A stretch of DNA of 64,000 bases from Blastococcus sp. HT6-30 (GCF_039729015.1 NZ_CP155792.1:3368001-3432000), one strand, 5' to 3'; shown: positions 31,268 to 42,339, numbered from the stretch's first letter. The notes: generated by a model not told the origin, from the letters alone. Translations and numbers: made by a program.

Positions 31268-31298
31268 CCCGGGCCCCCGACGGCTGCGGGGGCCCGGG
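31268..31298. terminator. Bidirectional terminator after ABC operon
   Basis: Perfect 12-bp GC-rich stem (CCCGGGCCCCCG at 31268-31279, complement at 31287-31298) with a 7-base loop. It lies between the convergent ATPase gene and the small membrane gene ending at 31304. Confidence 0.75.
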
Positions 31299-31303
31299 GC
31301 AGG

Positions 31304-31447
31304 TCAGGTGAAGATGCTCACCCCGCCGGGGCCGACCAGCAGCCCCACGACGATGAGCACGATGCCCCACACGATCTCCTTACGGATGATCGCGACGATC
31401 CCGGCGATCACCAGGACGACGGCGAGGATCCACAACAAGGTGGCCAT
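31304..31447 (-). CDS. Small hydrophobic membrane protein (47 aa)
   Basis: 47-aa protein that is almost entirely hydrophobic: MATLLWILAVVLVIAGIVAI, a short basic/acidic turn (IRKE), a second helix (IVWGIVLIVVGLLV) and a C-terminal GPGGVSIFT. Two helices in a hairpin are likely. Start ATG 31447 has AGGAG upstream at suitable spacing; the longer frame to 31531 lacks one. Similar tiny proteins ending in a GPGG motif occur in actinobacteria, but no function is known to me. It lies alone between fba/DUF3151 and the ABC operon. Confidence 0.65.
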   Translation of the reverse strand: MATLLWILAVVLVIAGIVAIIRKEIVWGIVLIVVGLLVGPGGVSIFT

Positions 31448-31601
31448 CAGAGGTCTCCTCTCCAGGGCGCCCATCTGGCGCCGAGCACTCTGCGTAGTGA
31501 GCAGGAGAGCGGTGACCCAAACGCGGGTCACCCGAAAGTGCTGGTGGACGAGAGAACGGGCGGTCCGCCGATGCGGACCGCCCGTTACCGATCGTGAACG
31601 A

Positions 31602-32030
31602 TCAGATGGCCAACGTCGGATCGCAGTCCCGCAGGAGCTGGGTGCACCGCTCCGCCTCCGCGGTCTCGCCGATCGCCTCGGCGGCCGAGGCCAGCACGGT
31701 GACGCAGCGCAGGAAGCCCCGGTTGGGCTCGTGCGACCACGGCACCGGGCCGTAGCCCTTCCAGCCGTTGCGGCGCAGCGCGTCGAGCCCGCGGTGGTAC
31801 CCGGTGCGGGCGTAGGCGTAGGCCTGGATCGTGTCGACCAGCGCCCGCTCGGGGCGGTGCAGCGCCTCCTCGGCCAGACCGGCCCACACCGCGCTCACCG
31901 TCGGGTGGTGCGCGGCCACCTCGGCCAGGGTGGCACCCTGGGCGAGCTCGGCGTCGGCCTCGGGCGTCGCGGGCAGCAGGGTGGCCGGCGGCTCGCCCAG
32001 CAGGTTGCCGTGGGAGTGGGTCATGGTCAC
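31602..32030 (-). CDS. DUF3151 family protein
   Basis: 142-aa soluble conserved actinobacterial protein with no known activity. Recognisable stretches are TVSAVWAGLAEEALHR, VDTIQAYAYARTGYHRGLDA and GWKGYGPVPWSHEPNRGFLR. DUF3151 genes characteristically follow fructose-bisphosphate aldolase, as here. GTG 32030 overlaps the fba stop by GTGA and is taken as start; ATG 32024, two codons in, is an equal alternative. A role linked to the aldolase is suggested only by neighbourhood. Confidence 0.85.
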   Translation of the reverse strand: MTMTHSHGNLLGEPPATLLPATPEADAELAQGATLAEVAAHHPTVSAVWAGLAEEALHRPERALVDTIQAYAYARTGYHRGLDALRRNGWKGYGPVPWSHEPNRGFLRCVTVLASAAEAIGETAEAERCTQLLRDCDPTLAI

Positions 32031-33061
32031 GCGCCCTGGGACTGGCCGGCCGACAGCAGGTGCTCGCAGGCCTGGACGACGCGGGCGGCCATGCCCGTCT
32101 CGGCGGCCTTGAGGTAGCTGCGTGGGTCGTAGGCCTTCTTGTTGCCGACCTCGCCGTCGATCTTGAGCACGCCGTCGTAGTTGCTGAACATGTGCCCGGC
32201 GATCGGGCGGGTGAAGGCGTACTGGGTGTCGGTGTCGACGTTCATCTTCACCACGCCGTAGGAGAGCGCCTCGCGGATCTCCGACTCCGCCGAGCCCGAA
32301 CCGCCGTGGAAGACCAGGTTGAACGGCTTGGCGCCCTCGCCCAGCCCGAACTCCTTGGCCACCAGTGCCTGGCCGCGCTCGAGCACGTCGGGTCGCAGTT
32401 TCACGTTCCCCGGCTTGTAGACGCCGTGCACGTTGCCGAAGGTGGCGGCGAGCAGGTAGACGCCGCGCTCCCCCAGCCCGAGTTGCTGCGCGGTGCGCAG
32501 GAAGTCGCCGTCGGCGGTGTAGAGCTTCTCGTTGATCTCGGCGACGACGCCGTCCTCCTCGCCGCCGACGATGCCGATCTCCAGCTCCAGCACGATCTTG
32601 GCGGCCGCCGACTTCTCCATGAGCTCCTCGGCGATGTCGAGGTTCTCGCCCAGCTCGATCGCCGAGCCGTCCCACATGTGCGACTGGAACAGCGGCTCCT
32701 GGCCGGCGTCGACCCGGTCCTTGGACAGCGCGATCAGCGGGCGCACGTAGGAGTCGAGCTTGTCCTTGGGGCAGTGGTCGGTGTGCAGCGCGACGTTGAC
32801 CGGGTACTTCTCGGCCACCACGTGCGCGAACTCGGCCAGCGCCACCGCACCGGTGACCATGTCCTTCACCCGGGTGCCCGAGCCGAACTCGGCGCCGCCG
32901 GTGGAGAACTGGATGATGCCGTCGCTGCCGGCGTCGGCGAAGCCGCGCAGCGCCGCGTTGATGGTCTCCGAGGAGGTGCAGTTGATCGCCGGATAGGCGA
33001 AGCCGCCTTCCTTCGCCCGGCTGATCATGTCGGCGTAGACCTCGGGGGTCGCGATGGGCAT
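32027..33061 (-). CDS. fba: Class II fructose-bisphosphate aldolase
   Basis: Zinc-dependent aldolase (344 aa) for fructose-1,6-bisphosphate cleavage or synthesis in glycolysis/gluconeogenesis. Seen: FAYPAINCTSSETINAALRG, the zinc/catalytic segment VALHTDHCPKDKLDSYVRPL, SHMWDGSAIELGENL, LELEIGIVGGEEDGV, GNVHGVYKPGNVKLRP and FHGGSGSAESEIREALSYG. ATG 33061 has AGGAG 8 bases upstream. The gene is followed by DUF3151 in a GTGA overlap. Confidence 0.96.
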   Translation of the reverse strand: MPIATPEVYADMISRAKEGGFAYPAINCTSSETINAALRGFADAGSDGIIQFSTGGAEFGSGTRVKDMVTGAVALAEFAHVVAEKYPVNVALHTDHCPKDKLDSYVRPLIALSKDRVDAGQEPLFQSHMWDGSAIELGENLDIAEELMEKSAAAKIVLELEIGIVGGEEDGVVAEINEKLYTADGDFLRTAQQLGLGERGVYLLAATFGNVHGVYKPGNVKLRPDVLERGQALVAKEFGLGEGAKPFNLVFHGGSGSAESEIREALSYGVVKMNVDTDTQYAFTRPIAGHMFSNYDGVLKIDGEVGNKKAYDPRSYLKAAETGMAARVVQACEHLLSAGQSQGA

Positions 33062-33401
33062 GCGGTGCACTCCTCGCATCGGTTGCGGCTGTACTGCGCT
33101 GTACGTGCTGACGACGGGGGTCAGTATCCCGCCGCGCCTTCTCCGGCCACACCGCGGGCCGCGGCAGACCCCGACCGGGCGACACCGGCTCAGCCCTCGT
33201 CCCCGTCGCGCCCCACCCGCTGCCCGGGCGCGGTGGCGACCTGCACGGCCTGGCGGAGATCGATCCGCCAGGCCGTGCAGGCGGATCGCGGGGGGATCGA
33301 GCACGGGGAGGGCGCTGCCCCGCAGATCGCACGGAGAGGCCGGCGTCGTACCGGTCCGCGCCCCGGACGTCGGTCGACGGCAGCACGCGGCGGTGCGCCG
33401 G
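33062..33401. other. Intergenic region upstream of fba
   Basis: 340 bases without a convincing gene. It should contain the fba promoter and, at 33240-33281, a strong hairpin that ends the flavoprotein operon. Nothing else structured is seen. Confidence 0.6.
33240..33281 (-). terminator. Strong hairpin downstream of the disulfide-oxidoreductase gene
   Basis: Perfect 18-bp stem (33240-33257 with 33264-33281) with loop GATCGA. It lies about 120 bases after the oxidoreductase stop at 33402 on the minus strand. Its distance from the stop is larger than usual, but no gene lies between. Confidence 0.65.
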
Positions 33402-34760
33402 TCAGCCCTGCTCGATGCGGCTGACCACCCGCGCGGCGACGACCACCGGGTCGTAGGTCGGCGAGAACGGCGGCGCGTAGGAGAGGTCGGAGCCGGCGAG
33501 GTCCTCGGCGGTCATCCCCGCCCAGATGGCGGCGGCCAGCACGTCGATCCGCTTGCCCGACCCGGGGCCGCCGACGAGCTGGGCACCGAGCAGCCGCCCC
33601 GACCCGGCCTCGCTGACGAGCTTGACGGCGATCTCCTCGGCGCCGGGGTAGTAGCCGGCCCTCGTCGTCGCCTCGATCGTCTCGGTGCAGTAGTCGAAGC
33701 CGGCCTGATCGGCCTCGGTGGTGCACAGTCCGGTGCGGCCGATCTCCAGCTCCCCCACCTTGGTCAACGCGGTGCCCAGGACCCCGGCGAAGCGGGCCGC
33801 CCGGCCACCGACGACCGAGCCGGCCACCCGTCCCTGCTTGTTCGCATGGGTGCCGAGCGCGACGTGGGTGACCTCGCCGGTGACCCGGTGGAAGGTCTGC
33901 GAGCAGTCGCCGGCGGCGTAGATCTCCGGGTGCGAGCGGGTGCGCTGGGTGCGGTCGACGTCGATGGCGCCGGTGGTCCCGAGCCGGATGCCGGCCCGCT
34001 CGGCCAGCGCCACCTCCGGGCCCATGCCCAGACCCAGCACGACCAGGTCGGCGTCGTAGCTGCCGGCGTCGGTGCGCACACCCCGCGCCCGGCCGGACCC
34101 GTCCACCAGGATCTCGCGGACCGCCTGGTCGGGGTGCATCTCCATGCCCATGGCACCCATGCCGGCGCAGACCCGCTCGGCCATGTCGGCGTCGAGCAGC
34201 TGCATCGGCAGCGGGTCGGCGAGCACGACGGTGACCTCGAGACCGCGCCGCTGCAGCGCCTCGGCCATCTCCAGCCCGATGTAGCCGCCGCCCAGGACCA
34301 GGGCGCGGCGCGGGCCGGCGTCCAGGGCGGCCCGGATGGCGGCGCCGTCGTCGAGCCGGTGGACGCCGAAGACGCCCGGCGCGTCCAGCCCCGGGATCGG
34401 CGGGCGGTTCGGGCGGCCTCCGGTGGCGACGAGCAGGCGGTCGTAGCCGATCCGCTCGCCGGCGTCGGTGACGACCTTCCCCGCGTCGGCGTCGATCTCG
34501 ACCGCCCGCGTGCCGGTGTGCACGGTGATGTCCCGGGCGGCGAAGTCCGCCGGCGTCCGGGCGATCAGCGCGTCCCGATCCGCCACCTGCCCGCCGACCC
34601 AGTACGGGATGCCGCAGGCGGAGTAGGAGACGACGTCCCCCTGCTCCAGCACCACGATCTCCAGGTCGTCGGCGTTCCTCAGCCGGCGGGCCTGGGCCGC
34701 GGCCGACATGCCCGCCGCGTCGCCGCCGATGACGAGGAACCGGTCCTTGGCCGTGGTCAC
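33402..34760 (-). CDS. CoA-disulfide-reductase/NADH-oxidase-like flavoprotein
   Basis: 452-aa FAD- and NAD(P)-dependent pyridine nucleotide-disulfide oxidoreductase. The FAD fold is at the N-terminus (FLVIGGDAAGMSAAAQARR), the single redox cysteine is Cys49 in VVSYSACGIPYWVGG as in CoA-disulfide reductases and Nox enzymes, the NAD fold is VLGGGYIGLEMAEALQRRG, and the FAD C-loop is EIYAAGDCSQ. The C-terminal dimerisation domain is complete. Whether it reduces CoA disulfide, another low-molecular-weight disulfide or oxygen cannot be told. It is coupled by a GTGA overlap to the FAD-linked oxidase gene upstream. Confidence 0.88.
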   Translation of the reverse strand: MTTAKDRFLVIGGDAAGMSAAAQARRLRNADDLEIVVLEQGDVVSYSACGIPYWVGGQVADRDALIARTPADFAARDITVHTGTRAVEIDADAGKVVTDAGERIGYDRLLVATGGRPNRPPIPGLDAPGVFGVHRLDDGAAIRAALDAGPRRALVLGGGYIGLEMAEALQRRGLEVTVVLADPLPMQLLDADMAERVCAGMGAMGMEMHPDQAVREILVDGSGRARGVRTDAGSYDADLVVLGLGMGPEVALAERAGIRLGTTGAIDVDRTQRTRSHPEIYAAGDCSQTFHRVTGEVTHVALGTHANKQGRVAGSVVGGRAARFAGVLGTALTKVGELEIGRTGLCTTEADQAGFDYCTETIEATTRAGYYPGAEEIAVKLVSEAGSGRLLGAQLVGGPGSGKRIDVLAAAIWAGMTAEDLAGSDLSYAPPFSPTYDPVVVAARVVSRIEQG

Positions 34761-36178
34761 CGGTCCAGCGTGGCACCCACCGGCGCGCTGCGGAACACCG
34801 TGCCCGGGTTCAGCAGCCCGGTCGGGTCGAGCGCGGACTTGATCGAGCGGTGCACGTCGAGGGCCACCGGGCCGATCTCACGCTCCAGCCAGTCCACCTT
34901 GAGCACCCCCACCCCGTGCTCGCCGGTGATCGTGCCCCCGAGCGCGAGGCCGAGCTCGAGGATGTCGTCGAAGGCGCCGAACGCACCGGCCCGCTGGTCG
35001 TCGTCGGCCGGGTCGAAGACGACGGTGGGGTGCATGTTGCCGTCGCCGGCGTGGCCGACGACGCCGACGACCAGCCCCCGGGCCGCGGCGATGGCGTCGC
35101 AGCCGTCGAGGAACTGGGCGATCCGCGACCGCGGCACGGCGACGTCGTCGATCAGCGTGCTGCCCAGCTGTGCCAGGGCCGGCAGCGCCATGCGCCGCGC
35201 GGCCAGCAGCAGGTCGCCCTCGGCGGGGTCGTCGGTGGTGTGCACCAGGTCGGCACCGGCCTCGCGGCAGAGCTGGGCCAGGACCTCGATCTCGGCCAGG
35301 GCCGCGGCGCCGCCTGTGTCGGACTGGGCGACCAGCAGCGCGTGCGCGCTCCGGTCCAGATCGGCCTTCAGCAGGTCGTCGACGGCGCAGATGCAGGTGT
35401 TGTCCATGACCTCCAGCAGGCTGGGCACCAGCCCGGCGGTCACCACCCGCTCGACGACCTGCCCGGTCTGCGCCGTCGTCGCGAACGTCGCAGCGAGGGT
35501 GACCGGGCGCTGCGGCGCCGGGCGCAGCGCGAGGGTCGCCTCGGTGATGATCCCGAGGGTGCCCTCCGAGCCGACGAACAGGCGCGCCAGGTCGTAGCCG
35601 GCCACGCCCTTCACCGTGCGGCGGCCGGTGCGCAGCACCCGCCCGTCGGCGAGCACGACCTCCAGGCCGAGCACGTAGTCGGTGGTGACGCCGTACTTCA
35701 CGCAGCACAGCCCACCGGAGTTCGTGGAGAGGTTGCCGCCGATCGTGCACCAGTCGTAGCTCGACGGGTCGGGAGGGTAGAACAGGCCTGACCCGGCGAC
35801 GGCGTCGCGCAGCTGCTTGTTCACCACGCCGGGCTGGACGACGGCCAGCCGGTCGGCCGGGGACACCTCCAGGACGGCGTCCATGCGGGTCATGACGACG
35901 GTGATCCCGCCGTCGACGGCGTTGCTGGCCCCGGCGAGCCCCGACCCGGCGCCCCGCGGCACCACCGGCAGCCCGTGCCGGGCCGCGATCCGCATCACCG
36001 CGACGACGTCCTCCGTGCAGCGCGGGAACACCACGGCGGCCGGGGTGCCGGCGGAGGCCAGCATCGCCTGGTCACGCGCGTAGCCGACGGTGACGTCGGG
36101 GTCGGTGAGGACGCCGTCGGCACCCAGCGCGTCGGTCAGCTCGGCGAGCCACGTCGCCGTCGTCGTGGTCACCGTCAC
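34757..36178 (-). CDS. FAD-binding oxidase of GlcD/D-lactate dehydrogenase type
   Basis: 473-aa flavoprotein of the VAO/PCMH family, related to glycolate oxidase subunit GlcD and D-2-hydroxyacid dehydrogenases. FAD-binding region: GLPVVPRGAGSGLAGASNAV (about residues 73-92) and TIGGNLSTNSGGLCCVKYG. The C-terminal substrate domain includes GVVGHAGDGNMHPTVVFDP and ITGEHGVGVLKVDWL with the conserved His residues. It probably oxidises a 2-hydroxy acid such as D-lactate or glycolate. The GTG at 36178 is the first start in frame. The 3' end overlaps the disulfide-oxidoreductase gene. Confidence 0.9.
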   Translation of the reverse strand: MTVTTTTATWLAELTDALGADGVLTDPDVTVGYARDQAMLASAGTPAAVVFPRCTEDVVAVMRIAARHGLPVVPRGAGSGLAGASNAVDGGITVVMTRMDAVLEVSPADRLAVVQPGVVNKQLRDAVAGSGLFYPPDPSSYDWCTIGGNLSTNSGGLCCVKYGVTTDYVLGLEVVLADGRVLRTGRRTVKGVAGYDLARLFVGSEGTLGIITEATLALRPAPQRPVTLAATFATTAQTGQVVERVVTAGLVPSLLEVMDNTCICAVDDLLKADLDRSAHALLVAQSDTGGAAALAEIEVLAQLCREAGADLVHTTDDPAEGDLLLAARRMALPALAQLGSTLIDDVAVPRSRIAQFLDGCDAIAAARGLVVGVVGHAGDGNMHPTVVFDPADDDQRAGAFGAFDDILELGLALGGTITGEHGVGVLKVDWLEREIGPVALDVHRSIKSALDPTGLLNPGTVFRSAPVGATLDR

Positions 36179-36199
36179 ACCGTACGGCCTGACCCCGCC

Positions 36200-36275
36200 G
36201 GCGAGATCGGCGATCTCGCCCGTTCCAGCCGTTCGTACGGTGTGAGATCGGCGATCTCGCCCGTTCCAGCGGTTC
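36200..36275. repeat. Tandem palindromic repeats at the 3' end of pyrE
   Basis: Two direct copies of a 32-bp unit (36203-36234 and 36244-36275; 31 of 32 identical), each starting with the palindrome GAGATCGGCGATCTC and continuing CGCCCGTTCCAGC. Unit starts are 41 bases apart. The second copy runs into the pyrE stop codon (36274-36276). The core palindrome is the same as in elements A and B at 19825 and 20818. Confidence 0.85.
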
Positions 36276-36828
36276 AGGCGAGACCGAGGTCGGCGAGGGT
36301 GAAGGCGGCCCGGTACTCGAAGCCGGCCTGCTCCACCGCGGCGCGGCCCCCGCGGTCGACGACCACCGCGATCGCCACCACCTCGGCGCCCGCCTCCTGC
36401 AGGGCCTGGGCGGCGGTGAGCGGGCTGCCGCCGGTCGTGGAGACGTCCTCGACCACGAGGACGGCGCGCCCCTCGACGTCGGGCCCCTCGATCCGCCGTT
36501 GCAGGCCGTGGGCCTTGCCCGCCTTCCGGACCACGCAGGCGTCGAGGAACCCCTCGCCCGCCGCCGCGGCGTGCAGCATGGCGGCGGCCACCGGGTCGGC
36601 GCCGAGCGTGAGCCCGCCGACGACGTCGTAGCGGAGGTCGCCGGTGAGCTGGCGCATCACCCGGCCGACCAGCGGCGCGCCCTCGTGGTGCAGCGTCAAC
36701 CGGCGCATGTCGATGTACCAGTCGGCCTCCTGTCCCGAGGAGAGCGTGACCTTCCCGTGCACCACGGCGAGGTCGACGATCAGCTGCAGCAGCCGGTCGC
36801 GGTCGGGAAGGGTCGGAGCAGCCGTCAT
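36274..36828 (-). CDS. pyrE: Orotate phosphoribosyltransferase
   Basis: Pyrimidine synthesis enzyme (184 aa) forming OMP from orotate and PRPP. Seen: KVTLSSGQEADWYIDMRR, DVVGGLTLGADPVAAAML, VVRKAGKAHGLQRRIEG, and the PRPP loop VLVVEDVSTTGGSPLTAAQ. Start ATG 36828 gives a normal length; the frame is open upstream to 36897 without similarity. The gene appears monocistronic, with repeats at its 3' end and the fasciclin gene 79 bases upstream. Confidence 0.95.
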   Translation of the reverse strand: MTAAPTLPDRDRLLQLIVDLAVVHGKVTLSSGQEADWYIDMRRLTLHHEGAPLVGRVMRQLTGDLRYDVVGGLTLGADPVAAAMLHAAAAGEGFLDACVVRKAGKAHGLQRRIEGPDVEGRAVLVVEDVSTTGGSPLTAAQALQEAGAEVVAIAVVVDRGGRAAVEQAGFEYRAAFTLADLGLA

Positions 36829-36907
36829 GGACCCGACCCTAGTGAGCGCCGGTCGGGGCCACCGCGGCGTGACCACCCGGACGGCCCAGGAGGACACCGG
36901 TCCCTTC

Positions 36908-37564
36908 TCAGGCGGTGGGCGCGAGCACCTGGTCGATGATGTAGACGGTGGCGTTGGCGGTCTGCACGTTCGCGCAGATCACGGAGGCCTCCATCTGGTC
37001 GAGGACCGTGGCCTCGGCGCTGATGGCGAAGTCCTGCCCGGAGCCCTCGATGGTGACCTCGTCGTTGTTCAGCGTGGTGTGCGTGCCGGCCAGTTCGTCG
37101 GGGGCCAGGCGGCCCGGGATGACGTGGTGGGTCAGCACCGCGGTGAGCTGCGGGGTGTCGGCCAGGAGGGCGTCGAGCGCACCGGCCGGGAACGCCTCGA
37201 ACGCCGGGTCGGCCGGCGCCAGCACGGTGATGTCGTCGATGCTGTTCAGGGTGTCGACCAGGCTCGCGGCCTGGACGGCCCGGACCAGGGCGGAGAGGGC
37301 CGGGGTGTTGCCGGCCGCGGTGACGACCGGGTCGGCGCTCATGCCCTGGAAGCTGCCCGCGCCCTCGGTCGCCACGGCCGCGCAGCCCTCGCCGAACGGC
37401 TCGTCGGAGGCGGGCATGGCCGAGCTCTCGGCGGCCGCGGAGGTGCTGCTGGTGCCGGCGGCGGCGGTGCTCTCCGCGGAGTCGTCGGAGCCGCAGGCGC
37501 TGAGCGTGATCGCCAGGGTGGAGACGGCGGTGAACAGGACGCCGCGGGTGAGGGTGCGCTTCAT
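36908..37564 (-). CDS. Fasciclin-domain lipoprotein (Mpt83/Mpt70-like)
   Basis: 218-aa surface lipoprotein: signal peptide MKRTLTRGVLFTAVSTLAIT ending in LSAC (Cys24), a Ser/Ala-rich linker, then one FAS1 domain with LSALVRAVQAASLVDTLNSI, ITVLAPADPAFEAFP, LTHHVIPGRLAPDELAG and the C-terminal VYIIDQVLAP. It resembles mycobacterial Mpt83/Mpt70. FAS1 domains mediate adhesion or ligand binding; the ligand is unknown. ATG 37564 is supported by the signal peptide. It lies alone on the minus strand between pyrE and a membrane protein gene. Confidence 0.9.
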   Translation of the reverse strand: MKRTLTRGVLFTAVSTLAITLSACGSDDSAESTAAAGTSSTSAAAESSAMPASDEPFGEGCAAVATEGAGSFQGMSADPVVTAAGNTPALSALVRAVQAASLVDTLNSIDDITVLAPADPAFEAFPAGALDALLADTPQLTAVLTHHVIPGRLAPDELAGTHTTLNNDEVTIEGSGQDFAISAEATVLDQMEASVICANVQTANATVYIIDQVLAPTA

Positions 37565-37737
37565 GGTGGTGGTCCTGTCCTGGTGCCGCGCGGGGTCGGC
37601 GCCGCGATCGGGTCGGGCGTGGTACGTCGCCGGTCCGGCCGGCGGGTCGCCGTCGGTCCCTGCCGCGACGAGCCCGGTGGCGCGGATCGCGCGCGACTGG
37701 CCGGCCGCCGGCCGGCGGGAGCGCCCGGACGGCCTGA

Positions 37738-38436
37738 TCAGCGCTGGCCGGTGGCGAGCTGCCACTTGCGGAAGCGGTACCAGTCGTTGGACGCCTTCGC
37801 CGCGAGCAGCACGACGCCGGCCGCGGTGAGGGCGATCTGGAACCAGGTGAGCGTGGTGACGAACGGCAGCGGCCCGCTGCTCCCGGCGCTGAAGGGCGCC
37901 GTCAGCAGCGTCAGCCCGCCCAGCACCCAGAGCACGATCCGGGCCCAGTTGCGGCCCTGCCAGGCGAACCAGAGGAACAACGCCTGCAGCAACAGCATCA
38001 GGACCCCGACGGCGATGCTGATCTGGAGGGCGAGCTCGGCGAACTGCTCGACGTCCACGCCCTCCAGCCCGGGGTCGTCGAGCCCGGTCCCCTCCTGGGC
38101 GAGCGTCCAGTCGAGGAAATCCTCCCAGTTGAGCACCGTGGCGATGCCGGCCACCGCGCTGAGCACCAGCGCGGCCAGGAAGGCGCCGAGCCCGGCGCGC
38201 ACCGCCAGCGGGCGCTCCACGGGCTCGGGGGCGTCGGGGCCCCACCCGTCGGGCGCGGCCGGGGCGGGCTCGTAGCCGTAGGGGTGCTGGCCGTACGGGT
38301 GCTGGCCCGGCGCTCCCTGACCGTAGGGGCCGGGGCCGTGGGGCGGCTGGCCCGGCGGCGGAGGAGGAGGCCAGCCGGGCTGCTGCTCGCCCTGCCCCTC
38401 GGGCCGGCCCTGCTGGTCGTCCTGACCCGCCGTCAT
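37738..38436 (-). CDS. Pro-rich membrane protein of unknown function
   Basis: 232-aa protein. The N-terminal about 75 residues are rich in Pro, Gly, Gln and Tyr, with HPYGQ repeats (QHPYGQHPYGYEP). Four hydrophobic segments follow, including GAFLAALVLSAVAGIATVL and IVLWVLGGLTLLTAPFSAG, ending in a basic tail (DWYRFRKWQLATGQR). Such Pro-rich membrane proteins are common in actinobacteria and often undefined; no enzymatic motif is visible. ATG 38436 is used. It is followed by the fasciclin gene after about 170 bases. Confidence 0.75.
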   Translation of the reverse strand: MTAGQDDQQGRPEGQGEQQPGWPPPPPPGQPPHGPGPYGQGAPGQHPYGQHPYGYEPAPAAPDGWGPDAPEPVERPLAVRAGLGAFLAALVLSAVAGIATVLNWEDFLDWTLAQEGTGLDDPGLEGVDVEQFAELALQISIAVGVLMLLLQALFLWFAWQGRNWARIVLWVLGGLTLLTAPFSAGSSGPLPFVTTLTWFQIALTAAGVVLLAAKASNDWYRFRKWQLATGQR

Positions 38437-38504
38437 CGCGCCTCCGTTCCTCGGTCGGTCATCGCCGCGATCATGGTCGACGGCGGCACAGCGGACCAGC
38501 GGGC

Positions 38505-38537
38505 GCGCGGAGCCACCCGGTCGGGGTGGCTCCGCGC
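38505..38537 (-). terminator. Terminator after clpB
   Basis: Perfect 14-bp stem (GCGCGGAGCCACCC at 38505-38518, complement at 38524-38537) with a 5-base loop, 7 bases beyond the clpB stop. Confidence 0.8.
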
Positions 38538-38543
38538 CCACCG

Positions 38544-41129
<2,586 letters not shown>

Positions 41130-41209
41130 GCTGGGGCGCACGTCCTTTCGTGTCTCCGGCACGCCGTCCGTCCGTGGCCGGCGTCTCTGCCTGCTGCAAC
41201 GAGCCGGGG

Positions 41210-41230
41210 GTTGAGTCTGTTCCGCTCAAC
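41210..41230 (-). promoter_or_regulatory. HAIR-type HspR operator upstream of clpB
   Basis: TTGAGT-7 bases-GCTCAA (CTCAAC at the right arm), matching the HAIR consensus CTTGAGT-N7-ACTCAAG with small changes. It lies about 80 bases upstream of the clpB start. The HspR repressor gene is at 42969-43421 in the same region. Confidence 0.8.
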
Positions 41231-41349
41231 TCTGCCAGTTTCTGCGGGCGACCGCTCCGCCCGCCTCCCTCCGGACGGGGACCCCTCCCTCGGGGGGCGG
41301 AGGGCGGAAGGTCCCGGCCCGGCGAGCGGCGCCCCCTAGACTCCGGGGC

Positions 41350-41826
41350 ATGACCGCTCTGCCGGCTCCGAGCGCGGCGCTCGACGACCAGCTGTGCTTC
41401 GCGCTGTACGCGGCCTCCCGGGCCGTGACCGCCCGGTACCGCCCCATGCTCGACGCGATCGGTCTGACCTACCCGCAGTACCTCGTGATGCTGCTGCTCT
41501 GGGAGGCGGACAACCAGACCGTCGGCCAGCTGGGCTCGCGGCTGGCCCTGGACAGCGGCACCCTCTCCCCCCTGCTCAAGCGGCTCACCGCCGCCGGGCT
41601 GGTCACCCGGCACCGGCGGATCGAGGACGAGCGGTCGGTCGCGATCGCCCTGACCGACGCCGGGCGGGCGCTGCAGGACAAGGCCGAGGCGATCTCCGCG
41701 GAGATGATCGCCGCCATCGGCTTCGACGCGACCGAGTTCGACGACCTGAAGTTCCGCCTCCGACTGCTCACCGACCGGGTCAACGGGAGCGCGGCGACCG
41801 AGGACGGCTCGGGATCCGGACGGTAG
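41350..41826 (+). CDS. OhrR/MarR-type peroxide-sensing regulator
   Basis: 158-aa MarR-family repressor of the OhrR class. Cys16 (DDQLCFALYAASR) sits where the redox-active cysteine of OhrR reacts with organic hydroperoxides, and Tyr residues are present in GLTYPQYLVML. The winged helix is LGSRLALDSGTLSPLLKRLT and the wing has HRRIEDERSVAIALT. It precedes an OsmC-type peroxiredoxin gene, the expected target. One Cys only in this position suggests the one-Cys type that needs a small thiol (mycothiol in this host). ATG 41350 is used. Confidence 0.88.
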   Translation: MTALPAPSAALDDQLCFALYAASRAVTARYRPMLDAIGLTYPQYLVMLLLWEADNQTVGQLGSRLALDSGTLSPLLKRLTAAGLVTRHRRIEDERSVAIALTDAGRALQDKAEAISAEMIAAIGFDATEFDDLKFRLRLLTDRVNGSAATEDGSGSGR

Positions 41827-41901
41827 GGCGTCCGCCGCGCGGGTAGGAGGCGGCCACGGCGCCGCCCGAGCCGAGGGCGGCCACGGCCCGGAAGGGGCAG
41901 C

Positions 41902-42339
41902 ATGCCCACTCGCACCGCTCGCACGGCCTGGAACGGCACGCTCCAGGAGGGCTCCGGACAGGTCGAGCTCTCCAGCTCCAAGATCGGCACCTACGAGGTG
42001 TCCTTCCCGAAGCGCACCGCAGACGAGGCCGGGGGGACCACGAGCCCCGAGGAGCTCATCGCAGCGGCTCACTCGGCCTGCTTCGCGATGGCGCTGTCCA
42101 GCGAGATCGGCAAGGCCGGTGGGACGCCGCAGTCTCTCGAGGTCTCCGCCGACGTCACGCTCGGCCAGAAGGACGGAGCCCCGGCCATCACCGGCATCAC
42201 GCTGACCGTGCGAGGTGAGGTCGAGGGCCTCGACGCCGGCGGCTTCGACAAGGCGGCGCAGGCCGCCAAGGCCGGCTGCCCGGTGAGCAAGGCCCTGGCC
42301 GGCACCGAGATCACCCTGGACGCATCCCTGGCGGGCTGA
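41902..42339 (+). CDS. OsmC/Ohr-type hydroperoxide peroxidase
   Basis: 145-aa OsmC-family thiol peroxidase that reduces organic hydroperoxides. The two reactive cysteines are in AAAHSACFAMALSSEIGKAG and KAGCPVSKALAG, with the conserved TSPEELIAAAHS motif. The sequence reads closer to OsmC than to Ohr. It lies 75 bases after the OhrR gene. ATG 41902 has AAGGGG upstream. Its repression by the OhrR protein is likely but not shown here. Confidence 0.88.
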   Translation: MPTRTARTAWNGTLQEGSGQVELSSSKIGTYEVSFPKRTADEAGGTTSPEELIAAAHSACFAMALSSEIGKAGGTPQSLEVSADVTLGQKDGAPAITGITLTVRGEVEGLDAGGFDKAAQAAKAGCPVSKALAGTEITLDASLAG

